The notes under the pieces were generated by a model that searched no databases, had not been told where the DNA came from, and saw only the letters and a program-made list of their open reading frames with translations. Shown here piece by piece: positions 46,855 through 58,251 of a DNA stretch of 64,000 nt; the first letter of the stretch is position 1; every line of letters starts with the position of its first letter. The position numbers and the translations under genes were made by a program. Source of the stretch: Neurospora intermedia (taxonomy: Eukaryota > Ascomycota > Sordariomycetes > Sordariales > Sordariaceae); contig BTPP01000004.1 in NCBI GenBank assembly GCA_037102815.1, positions 1,674,001 through 1,738,000 of the forward strand, read 5' to 3'.

Positions 46855-49800
46855 TCAGGCAAAGCCAGTAGCTTTAAAATCCCTGAGCAGTTTGACAAGA
46901 GCCGAATCTTCTTCATTCACACCAATAATGCCTCCCCTCTTGTTGGCGGCCGTCGACTCCAGTACATCCGGTGCTGATGCGGATGCCAACGTAGAACTCG
47001 ACACAGGCCTAGGCGGTGGTGGCGGAGCCATAGTAGGTGGCGCCGGCGGCATGAAAGAACTATTTCTACTAGAAACCGGAACCCTGGGAATCGCCGGCGG
47101 CGCAGTGGCGGGCGGACTAGGCGTGGCCGGCATCGTCATGGGGCTAATGTCCTCGCTGCGGCTGCTGCTGGCGCTGTGGTGGCTGAGGTATCCGCTGTTG
47201 CCGGCCATGGTCGGCGGAGACGGCGGCGTGAACGAGCTATTCCTGCTGGGGACTGGAACTCTCGGAATTGGCGGCGGCGCAGTGGCGGGCGGGCTAGGCG
47301 TGGCCGGCATCGTCATGGGACTGATATCCTCGCTACGGCTGCTGCTGGCGCTGTGGTGGCTTAGGTTTACGCTGCTTCCGTAGCCGGTGCCGTTGGCATA
47401 GATGCCGCTGTTACGGCTGATCTCGTTTGTGAGCATGGGGTTTCCGTCACCGCTGCCGTTAAGGGCGGGCTCGGCGGTCAGCCCCAGTTCGCGCTGGAAC
47501 TCAAATACGGGTGTGTCAACTTCGGTGACGGGATCGAGAGTAGTTTCGCTGATGTCCGGGAAGAGCGAAAAGGATGGAATCGGGGGTGGCGGCAGGCTGG
47601 GCGGTGGGGGATAGGCTCCGATGTTATATTTGCCGGAAGCGATCATAGACGAGCGGACAGTTGCCCGACGTGCTTTGAGCATCGCCGCGGTGTCTGGTGC
47701 CAATCCTCCTTGGCCTCCCGCTGCTTGTTCGGTAGGGGACATATCTCCTGCGTTTCTACCCGTGTTGTCAAGGGGACTCTCAACGTCCACGACCACAGGC
47801 GAACCGGGCCAGACCTCCTCCTGGCCGTCAGAAGCAAGACCATCAAAGTCGAGCGCTTGTCCGGAAGCTTCCTCGAGCGCATGGCGGTTCCGTCTGAGAT
47901 AGCCGTCGAGCTCATCGAAGAGTCGTGTCAGCACGGTACGAAGCATGGTCTCCTGCTCCTTCAGTGGATCCTTGAGGTTGCTGCTGCCGTTGGCCGCGGC
48001 ATGTTGCGTCGCCTTGCTCAACGACAAAGACTTGTGGCTCTCGTGCTTCTTCCCCTTCTTGCCCTTGGTGGGTACCGTACCGGTTCCCGTGGTGCTGGTC
48101 AATATCTGACCATAAGGACCTCTGTTCAAGCCCTGTAGGGTGTTCTTCCAGATGGCGTCCCTCTCCCTCCTCTCCACGGGGAACTCGATGATCTGGGTGT
48201 TCGTCCGCATGCTCTGTGCCAGGAATTGGAAGCTGGTGCAGTTGAATTTGTTATCCTGGCAGTCAAACAGCATCAACTGTCTGTTTTCACTGATCACCTT
48301 GCCCAAAATTCCTGCGTCCTCATGTAGGTTCTGGTTCCGGATTCTGAGGTAGGTCAGAGTCTTGTTGCGCGTCAAACCGATAAGGGACCGACCGAATCCC
48401 TTGGCGAGCTGTCCATCGTCGAGTTTACCGCTGAAGCCGGAAATGTCCAGATACCGGATCGACCTGTTTTCGGCGAAGAAACGCTCGAATACCCGAATGG
48501 CTTCGCGACTGCAGGTACCTTGAGACGGGGTTGAGGGCGCAGTCCCGAGAAGGCTCAACGAGGTGATATATCTGGTGTCTGTGAGCGCTTTGATCAATGA
48601 CAGGTAGTGACTTTCTTCCCGAAACTCAATCATCTCCATGCTCAAACCGGCCGGGGTCTGTGATTGACGAATGGCATCGCACAAAGCATCGATTCCCTCC
48701 TCGACAGGGTTGCCGTTGAGACAAAGATAAAGTCCGTGGTTCACGCCTATAGCGTTGAATAGCCTGGCGGCTTTAGTTCCGGTGATGGCGCATCGGTTCA
48801 ATACCAATTTGCGGAATCGCACAGGAACCTGGTTGTCAATTTTGGAACCTCTCAATGTCAGGAACTCTTCAATCTCGCGCAAAGTAGGGAGATTGAGCGC
48901 ATAGTTCGAGACATCAAGTAGTTCCAGGCCCGGTAGATTCTCAAGTGCCTCGATGGGGAGCAATGGTCCAGCCATTTCTCCCCGAAGGCTACCAGCAAGG
49001 TTCAGCTCCCTCAGATCCGAAAGACTGTACAGCAGATCAGGAACGGTTTGGCACGCCACGCGCCCGGGGTTACCGGACAAATCCAGGAGCTGCACCATCC
49101 GAGGTCCATCCAGAAGGGGTGTGATGATCAAGTCTCGCAGACTCATGTCATCCAAGCCACAATAGGAGACATCCAGTGCCTGAATAGGGGCAGCTTTCAG
49201 TGCCACAGCCAGGTCGGCGAGATCGGGTTGCAGCAGCAGGTTACCGGCAAGAATCAGACGATTGCATCGTGTGATGCCGGCCTTGAGCAGCTCTAGAACG
49301 GGCGTGAGAAACTGAAGGCTGGGCGTATCTTGTCCGCTCGTTGAGACCTTGTTGGGGTAAGACTTGGAGGCGTTGGTGAAGTCGATCTGGCGAATGTTTT
49401 CCGAGCAAAAGGCAAGTGCATGGAACTCCTGGTGCAATACAGGGCTGATATTGAGGATCTCGATTTCCTCAGCCCCCAGTGCAACCACTATGGGAACAAA
49501 GTCAGTGATCAATAACCGTTAAGGATAATCAAGCCGGCAAACTTACAAGTCCGGCTCAGCCAGGCAACATTTCCCCGTCTCGCATGCTGATCGCTCACGC
49601 TCCACAGCACACCCAGGTCGACATCACGGAACGACAGCGAGTTGAAGTAGTCGTTGTATCTCAAGGCGCGCAAGACAGCCAGCAGTTGGAGTGGTGAGTA
49701 GCTGTTCCCATCCTTGGCGGGCAGTAGGCGAAACTCGGGGGCGAACTTGGTCTTCCAGTTGATTTCCCAATCGACCGCGGGGCATCGGTATGCTGCTAGA

Positions 49801-51058
49801 TAGGCATCCAGGGTCCTCTTGACGCTTCCGAAGTCCTCACCGGCGGTAACGAGATGTGTCTCCTTGAGTCCGGTAACGTGGAAGATCTCACGGCTCTGCC
49901 AGATTTGCGGCCATGCGGGCTTCAGAAAGCGGTCGATAGCACAAAAGTCGCGAATGATGTGGCGGTAATAGCGACTCGCGAGTTCCAGTGTGACTGGTGG
50001 TTGGAATGGTTCCCTAGATACACGTCAGTGAGATGAGGGCCTTTCAAAACTAAGACAATGATTAGGTGTTCTTACCGAAAGGTGATGTTGAATCTTTCTT
50101 GGTGGATGGTCCAGTCAGCCTTGAAGAGTTCCAGGGTTACTAGACCAAAAGTCTTGTGCTTGCAAACCAGGTCGCCGTTCTTGCCCCTCTGCAGCTCAAT
50201 GAAATAACAGAGATGAGGTCCAATGACCAGGTAGAAAGCGGGGCTTTCCTGTGGCTTCTTGGGGTCATCTTCTTGCTTGAAGCTAGACTCCTTTCGGGTG
50301 ATGCCTCGTGGTACTACGGGAAATATTTGCAGATTATGGTTGACGAACTTGGGCTCCTCGGTTTCTTGAATCGTCCTGATGAGCTCGGATACCTCGACCG
50401 AGCGACGCGCAAAATCCTCGTCCTCGATATGGGGCCCTCGGATCGTCTGAACAACATTGTATAGTTGCTCATCTCTGTCGGTAGGAAGGTCAAAGTAGAA
50501 GGTGGTATGAAGGAAGGAGACCCCAGATTGGGCCTTCCACCATACTTCTAGACCAAAGGACGGTTTGGTGCTCTCGGCTACAAATACGGATACAATCGAG
50601 GTAGTCGGGATGACGAGGATAGGTTCTGGCGGGGGGCCCAAGCTCGCTGGTCGTTGGCCATCGCTCTGAAGCTGAGGAAACAGGGAGAAGACATCGGCGC
50701 GGTTCTTAACCTTGACGAGATAGTCTGCGGTAACGACAAGGTAAGGCGTCTTTGTCGTTAAGAGTTTGGTGTCGGTCTCGAGAGCCGAAAAGCCCTCGAC
50801 ATCCTGGGACTTCCATTCGATAGCGGCCGGAGTTGTTGTGCATGTGCTCAGGGTGTCGGCGACTGACATGCGACTATAGTCGTCCGAGAAGCCGGAGCTT
50901 CGGCGATTCATCACCTCGAAGGGGGCCGAGACAGGCCGTGACTTTGACAGTTTGCGCCGATGTGAGAAGCTCAAGGGTCGCGGGTTATGGTTGGCGCTGC
51001 TGTTGCTGCTAGTGCTGTTGCTATGATGGTTGTTGTTGTTGTTGTTGTTGTTCTTGTT

Positions 51059-51091
<33 letters not shown>

Positions 51092-51400
51092 GCCGGGGGC
51101 AGGGCCGGTGACGCTGTACTCGAATACGGACGAGTCCCGGCTGCTGTGAGACCTTTTTGTCCTGTGGCTGAGGTTGGAAAGGGAGAACAGCTTGTGGTCC
51201 CCCTCGACGGTGACGGAGGAAGAACTAGCCGGTGAACTCGGGATAGTGGCGACAGGGCTGGCCGCAGAACGGTTCGATCCAGACCCATCCGAGTCGGTCT
51301 TTAATGGTAACAGGAGGGATTTCCTCCTGCGCCTCGAATCCACTGGAAATATGGAGACCGGCATCGTGGTTCCCAGCGAACCCCGTCCGATCAGGCCCAT
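46855..51400 (-). CDS. Large PH-like and leucine-rich-repeat protein (RNI-like, possibly CARMIL-related)
   Basis: Three exons, 51400-50076, 50013-49547 and 49487-46855, with introns of 62 and 59 nt, give 1474 residues. Order: Ser-rich N-terminus with an Asn run; a PH-like segment (about 195-320; TPYLVVTADYLVKVKNRADV) and a second one (about 355-450; AFYLVIGPHLCYFIELQRG); a linker rich in aromatic residues; a long leucine-rich-repeat solenoid (about 600-1030) with units such as ALDVSYCGLDDMSLRDLI and LLDLSGNPG; then a Pro/Ser-rich C-terminus with a 59-residue tandem duplication. The layout resembles CARMIL proteins, which control actin capping, but I see no certain capping-protein motif, so function is left open. 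The first ATG is at 51400; a stop lies upstream in frame, with only a GTG between. Confidence 0.85.
47029..47364 (-). repeat. Tandem duplication of a 177-nt coding unit in the LRR gene
   Basis: Two neighbouring copies with a period of exactly 177 nt (59 codons), beginning LSHHSASSSRSEDISPMTMP in each and running through ATPSPPATAPP and RNSSF. Copy one is 47364-47188; copy two starts at 47187 and is recognisable to about 47029. They differ at scattered, mostly silent or conservative sites, so the duplication is not brand new. Confidence 0.92.
51019..51092. repeat. (GTT)n repeat encoding an asparagine run in the LRR gene
   Basis: GTT on the plus strand is AAC on the coding strand. About 20 Asn codons with one Lys interruption, just downstream of a conserved-looking Ser-rich segment. 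In frame, so length change would not break the gene. Confidence 0.9.
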
Positions 51401-52229
51401 CCACGATGACGGTATCGGTGCCTCCACCAGTCCAGTCCAGCCAGTAGTTCAGCGGCGGGAGAGTTGGGACTTGGGGGGGAGACTAGGGCTTGAAGGGGGG
51501 GTTGTAACGGCGGTAACGGAGGCAGCACGGGAAGCGGGCGACAGTAATGACAGCGATATGTAATAAGGGATATTGGGTATCCGTTTTGGCTTCGTGTTTT
51601 TGATATTGGGCCACAAAAGAAGGAGCTTTGGCGGCTCCAGCTGTTTGGCTCCTTTGCTTGTTGGTATCTTTGACCGCCAAAAGGGGGGGTGCGAGGGCGG
51701 GTTTGTTGTGTTGTTCCAGAATTGGCTTCCTTGCTCGTTTCTTTCTTTAGTTCTTGAAGCGAGACTGGGACAATCTCGCTAATGTGCAATGTGCTTTCAG
51801 CATCCAGGACACCACAAGACAGGCATAGGGACAGAACAGATCCAGGTCCAGGTTCCAGGTACCGGTCAATTGGTGTTTATGTAGGTATGTACTAGTGATT
51901 AGATAGTGGATGGATGAATCAGAGGTCTTGGGCTCCAGGGCTCTGGAGGAACGCCGTCTCATATGAGCCAGGTGGCCGGCCGTCCAGTTCGTTACAGGCA
52001 CGCGCAGGCCGTCCGATGCGCCGGGGGAGGACGTCAATTAAAGAAGGATTGGAGACTTGGGGGACGACAGGTGAGCGTCTGGCGGGGGTCCATTCGGGTA
52101 TCGGACGATGCTCGTTAACGGGCCTTGGCGACGTCGGTCAGGCCGGGCAGTGGCACCGGGGCCAGCAGATTGAGGGCGCTGTCAATGACGATAAGGAGCT
52201 GACTGGAGCAGTGGAAAAGAGAGGGAAGG

Positions 52230-52251
52230 AAAAAAAAAAAAAAAAAAAAAA
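52230..52251. repeat. A22 homopolymer
   Basis: Run of 22 A on the plus strand, preceded by GA-rich sequence. Confidence 0.85.
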
Positions 52252-52410
52252 CAGCAAAAACCAGGATTGCGAATTGGAGAGCTGAGCTTGGAGCGGGGGG
52301 GCCGTTCTCGATCAATCGGATCCAATTCCCGGGATCATGGATATTGGAGATGTGGAAAGGTCGCGTTTTTTTTTTTTCTTTGGCTAGACACCCGGAATTG
52401 CGGTTGCGGT

Positions 52411-52461
52411 TGCGATGAAATGCGATGCGATGAGATGCGATGCGATGCGATGCGATGCGAA
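52411..52461. repeat. (GCGAT)n pentanucleotide array
   Basis: About ten GCGAT or one-base-different units in a row (GCGATGAAAT and GCGATGAGAT variants near the start, perfect units after). Confidence 0.88.
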
Positions 52462-55400
52462 TCGACGACGAGGACCCGGATGGTCAGTATGTAGTGTATG
52501 CGAAGATGGATGGGGTTTTGGCGGGTGTGGTGATCTTGGAGGTAGTTCCTGTCCAGGTAGTCTCGTCTACCTAGGATGGCGGTGCAGGTACGTAGTAGTC
52601 GCTCCCAGAGAGAGTTGTCAAACCGCGGCTGAGATTGGCCGAATTCTCCTTGTCACGGTTCTGAACAAACAGAGCAGCTTGGTGGACCATGGAAGACTGC
52701 AAACAAGAGAATGGCTCGATGGAAGATTTTCACTAGAACGAATACTGAAAAACACTTGCTTTTTTCTTCTTGCTGCTTCCAAGTCCTGCCAAGATGCACG
52801 CTATACGTATCCACGGGTTTCTATCCAGTCTCTAGTGCCCGGTGCTCTGGTTGTGACATTGGACTGAATGGAGAGGTGTGGGAGGGCATGGCATGGCATG
52901 GCCCGCCGACTAGAGCAACAACCTGCCGAACGTAGAAAATTACCCGCCCTGCCGGTTGTGCCCGTCCATCCATCCAGCTTGTGATGACTTTTGCTCAATG
53001 TCCATCCGCCATCGTCTCCGCTCGCTTTCCTTGTCCGCCCGCGGCAGAGCAGGGCACATGTCTGGTAGAGCATCTTGACAAATGAAAATCCCAAGCCGGC
53101 CAACTGCCAGGCCCTGTCTCAACACGGACTTCACGGGCAATGAACCTAATGGTGCCAGTGTTGACCAGGGCACATGTTGAGATGCTCCGACTAGGTACAC
53201 TACTCGTCTACCCGCTCCCGTCGCCCTGTCTATCACTGTCCACCACAGCGGAAGCACTGGTCGATCGGTTCCGGAAACAGTCGAGAGTTTGTCGCAGTGC
53301 AATTAGGTCCAAGAGAATGATGTTATCATATTCCCAATCAGGTTGCCGCCAATGAGAATGCTGCGGGGCTCCATGCCGGTCGGGACCTACCCTTCTGCCA
53401 AGGCTGCGAACGTCAAGCTTCTTGATGTTCCTGGCAATCTCCAATTTTCCCCCTCAAACCTCAAGGCCGGCAGGCCATCAAGGTCCATACGTATAACTAG
53501 GTTTTGTGTGTTTGCACAGCTGCTTGTTTCTTGCCGTTCTCGTTGACTCTGGATAAAGATGGAGCTTGGCGTGTGTGACCGAGCCAGACTAGCATCGAGC
53601 GGACGGGGACAGAGGCAGGGGCGCTGCAGTGACAAAGGCGTGCAACTAGTCTTGTGTGCTGTGTCAAAATCTCGTGAACCCTTAATTCGACTTTTTTTTC
53701 TTTTTTTGTGGAATTTGTCTCTTCGGAGTCACGGTATGTAACGGGGAGCAGTGAGGGCAGTAAAACCGGCATGACGGAGCAAGACAAGCGGAAAGACAGG
53801 CCCGACAAGGTAACAGATCACACAGGGGAAAAAGGAGCGATCTCGATGCGATAAAGTGTCGATCCCGGCCGAATTCGGCGAGGTTGCGAATGGAATGGAA
53901 GAAGCTTCCGTTGGTTGGCCCATGCCTCATGGGCCTCATTGTGATGGTTTCGGGAATTTCGAAAGCTCCTGGCGCCGACCGATGGAAGCCTGAGCTCGAA
54001 GCAGAAGCGGAGCCGCACTTGCTGTTCTTAACTCCCGTCCCGGTCCTCCTCCCAATTTCAGTTCCGTCGTGCAATTGGCATGGGTTCCTGGTGTAAGTGT
54101 GGCGCGAGCTATTCACGGAGACTAATTCTGGTGTGGCTTGCACATTCCTTATCCCCATCGCATGAAATCATCGCATGCGGGCGAGAACGTGACCGCCCAA
54201 GTGGCCCGGTCCTGGATGTTTCGTCCCTTTCACTTCAATGAGAACTGAACGGGAACTGCCTGTAAATGGCACCGTTTCTTCGGGATCCGACGACCACGGC
54301 ATCCATGAAATGTTTCAAGTTCCGTCCTCGTCCAGTCACATCGCCAGTGGCCTCTTGCGATCTTTAATATCATGTCAAATAAACCAGGGTCGCCAGGGGA
54401 AGCCTTTGATGAGGAGAAGCAATAAGGATGAACTCTTCATGCATCCATCATGGGATCTTCCCTCTACAGTTTTTGACAAAAAAATAAGCGTGCACGTGTG
54501 CACATGGTCCCATGCCTGTATACAAGTAGTAAGTAGTGTTGTACGTACGCATTAAAGTTGCAGTTGCTTTCGTCATGCCTCACTGCACAAATGCAGCCAA
54601 GAGTAGTCCTCCCTTCTCTTGAGTCCCCTAATGTTCCCTCCCCGCTCACTCAACCCCTGACAACATCCATCCTATCTCTTGGGCTGAATCTCTTATTCGT
54701 AATGTTTGACCTTGTCTTGTCCATCCATGGCCGCGACCAGAGACGACACAAGAGAACTGACACTACGGGGATGACAACGCAAGCATGATTGTGTATCCGG
54801 TATGGGACACCAGGACCGCAACATTCACACACATACACGCAACACCCGACTGTACTGCGGCTGCAAACTTACCTACCTGCCATGACATTATGTGGGAGAC
54901 TTCTCCTGCTGTGCCCGTCGTGCCTGTATGGTCCCGTTACACAAACATGGGATGGGCGATACGAACGCGCTGTTGGTGGTCGCAGATATATGACCGCCAT
55001 CCGTCATGCCGTCACGGTGAAGGAACGCAAATACTAGCTATGTCGTAGTCGCAGTCCATTTTTCGAAAAACAATAGGCTTAATGCCGTTATCTCGCCGCG
55101 CTTCCAGGGGGGAAAGCGGGCTTTGTTCTGATATGACCTCTTCTTCAACTATCCGAAAACTGGAAGCGCTGGGCCTCCCTAACAGGAGATTACACCAGTT
55201 GCCCTTGACTCTTCATCTCTCCTCTTCTGGGTCACACCTCGGTGTCAGCAGCCGCGAAGCTGAAGAAGATCACTCTGCAGACCGCTTGTCGCTTCTTGTC
55301 AAGTCTCAGAAAAAATGACCTCATTCACAGCCTTGAATCATCTATCCTGGACGACGAATCCCCCGCGCAGCGAAGTACCACTTGTTAGGCGACGGAGGGA

Positions 55401-55918
55401 GACATTGGGATCGTTGCCAAACAATCGTGAAGATGTGCACTAGGACGTAGAACCTATGGCCTCTTTGGGCACGGGAGTTGATGAAACGACAGCGGTTTCA
55501 GTGTCGATCCTCTTTGAGCATCTCGGTGCTCTCAAGCATCCCTGTTCCTGGAATATGGAAGATTCCCATATTCCGTAGTGTGGAGGATCCGCCGAGATTT
55601 GCTGGCTTGCATCGGTTTTTGGTCTTTGTAGAGTTTCGGGAAAGATCAAATGTCACTAGTGTACGGCCCTCATTTTCCACGGCGAGACAAGAGGAATGGA
55701 TGATATCTGATGTCTTGTTAATTCTGATCCACCATGACTAGGTAGTATTACTCATCGTATTAGGAAAAGGGGCAAAAGCCATAAAAGAATGCCGGGTCGG
55801 AGTTCATGCGACCTGAGATCCGCCCTCAGCCTCTTATCTTTTCAGCTCGACCACTAGGAAAGTTGAGTGGGGTTCAAACGGATAGCACATGCGATGGGTT
55901 GGTGCAGGCGAGCGAAAG

Positions 55919-55943
55919 AAAAAAAAAAAAAAAAAAAAAAAAA
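55919..55943. repeat. A25 homopolymer
   Basis: Run of 25 A on the plus strand in the spacer upstream of nrc-1. Confidence 0.85.
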
Positions 55944-56880
55944 GGATTGGGGTCCATTCGCAAGAAGCCTTATTGTCGCTGGGGTCGCTCAGACTTCTCG
56001 ATAAAGGAAACCCTGGGACGGAGGGTTACGCGACAGCATCAAGGAAATGAATGGGGGCTTTTCGACGGTATAACAAGCTGCCCCGTGCTGTTCGCATCTT
56101 TCCACCGCCCTGCGCCCCTTCCCGCCCATACGTAGTGTGTGTAGTTCCAGCATAATTAGATTGTGGCCTGCGAAAAGCGAGATAGGGGTCAATAATCGAC
56201 GCCGTGGCTGGAACGAAGACGCAACAAAGAAAAAGACTCAAAGCTTCCATGCAGACCAGTGTGCTGAGTTTGGTGGTGGCAATGGAACGTTAAGTTGGGT
56301 TGGGGCGGTTATCTGCGTGCGAAGGCGTGGTGGAGGTTGCCCGGACATGCTGCCGGAACCACGGCTCTCTTGAATATGCCTAACTATCACCTATCCACAT
56401 GGCTAGGTGACGTTTCAGGCCGATTTTTCGGTCCCTAGTGCCGATCTTCCACTTTGCTGTTCACTTCTTGTTGTTGTCGTTGTCGTCGTTGTTGTTACCG
56501 GGTGTTGTTTGACTTTTATTTGCGCCTCGTTATGCCGGTCCCGATGTGCCAACGACAGACAAGAATAGTCTCTTGAGTTGGAGAAAGATGGCTCGACGAA
56601 TTGTTGGCCTGGTATCTACACTACCACTATCCACGGCGTTGTGACACTTGGGGCGCAGAAGTTGGATGCCATCATTTCCAAATACGACATCGTCTTTTTC
56701 GGTTCCCGAGCGATGTGAGAGGTGGAGCCAAAGAAGCGTTGTTTCAAGGGGCGCCTGCAATGATTAGCGGCTTGGCGGCTTGGCGGCGGATGATTCTGCA
56801 GGCTGTCCAATCCGCCGCTAGCGTTAGAGCCCCCGCCTTCTCTTTACAGACACTTGCACAAGTCTTGCAGGGTCAGTAGT

Positions 56881-58251
56881 CCCAGAGCGAATTGCAGCCG
56901 CCTTCGGCAAGCGTAGCCAGTCGCAGTCCCGTCCAGGCCGCATTCAACGCATTCAACGCCGCGGTTTCCTCTCTTCAGCAGCCCGCTAGAGAGGGAAGGT
57001 GCAGCAAAAGACGCTATCGTCCCAATCCAGGCCCAGTCAGGCCCCCCGGCTGCCCCTGCCCCCGCGGCGGCCACTTCCATCGTGACAACAACCTACACTA
57101 AGTGGAAGTGGAAGTGGAAAGAGCGACTCCATGCCCACTGAGCCACTGAAGCGAGCTCCTCCTCCTCCTCCATCTTCCTTCTCCATTTGTCGAGTTGTCG
57201 GGCTAACTTTTTCTTCGTCTCTCTTTCCATTCGCTCCGCAGTCGGCATTGAGGGGTTTTTCTTGCCGTGGTCTCTTCGTTGTGCGTAAAGAATTTGCGCA
57301 CTTTGCGTGTTGTCTCTCTCTTCAGTTTCCTCCAGCAGCGCTCACATTCCACCCCGGACAAGTCAACCAAATTTTGGATCATCGCGGGCAGCGCACAGGG
57401 CACCGCTGCAGATAGTACACAGCAACTAAGCATTGCACAGGCTTCAGTTCCAAAGCCGGGCACCTTCAACTGCTACGAGTTCTACTCGCATTGACATCCA
57501 TTACTACTTCACTACCTTACCTATTATTTCGGCTGGGTGCTTTGATTTCCATTCTCTTGTTGTGTGCGAGTTTCAAGAGACAATAAAGAGGGTTGCTATC
57601 ATTGTCGCAGACAGCCCGTTGCGCGCTTCTAGGTCCCCTCCCCTCCGCTTCCCTCCCTCCCCCCAAGGAGAGACAGTGTTAGGTAGCGGGCCGGGCGGCT
57701 TTGTGGTTAGTAGCGTTAGTCTCCTCGTTGGCTGTCAGTGTCACGAATAAGGAGATTCCAACAACACACCTCTAACCAAGGGCCCCTTGCTCCCTCTCCA
57801 CGTCGTCTTTCTTGCCGAGCCTGCTTCATATCCAAGCGTGTGACCACCAACACACGTTCACCACGCACCAGCTCCAGGCATTACCGCACCTTGTTGAGCT
57901 TGTTGGGCCCGACGCCAGACATTCTTTCGGTCGCTTCATCCACTTCCACATATACCGGACGACGGGCAAGCCACTGATTGCCGGACAGCGGTCAGCCCAT
58001 CTTTGCCTTGGCTTTTTGGATTAGCATCGGCAGTCTGTGCGCCTACATATTCACCATCGCCGTTCCCTGCAGAAAGCAGCAGTAGCAGCAACAACCGCCG
58101 CCTTTGCTTCTGCTTCCGCTTCTACTTCCATCGATCCCCCCCCCCCAACCGCTCTGCACGCGCAAAACATTCGACGTCGTCTCGCCACCACCAGAAAATA
58201 CACCTAACAGCCCATGTCATCATTACTTCCAAGCTGACCGTCGCTTCAACC
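56881..58251 (+). promoter_or_regulatory. Pyrimidine-rich promoter and leader of nrc-1
   Basis: C/T-rich sequence before the nrc-1 start, similar to the leaders of pan1, the forkhead gene and the Hal4-type kinase. The nrc-1 frame is open from 58003 without an ATG until 58252, so 83 codons of in-frame sequence exist that only a near-cognate start could use. Confidence 0.4.

Larger units (their letters stand above)
51401..56880. other. Long spacer between the LRR gene and nrc-1, distal part
   Basis: About 5.5 kb without a supported gene. It contains an A22 run (52230-52251), a GCGAT pentanucleotide array (52411-52461), a 9-bp inverted repeat (55550-55558 with 55566-55574) and an A25 run (55919-55943). 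Open frames are short and lack known domains. It includes the LRR gene's promoter at its left end. Confidence 0.45.
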
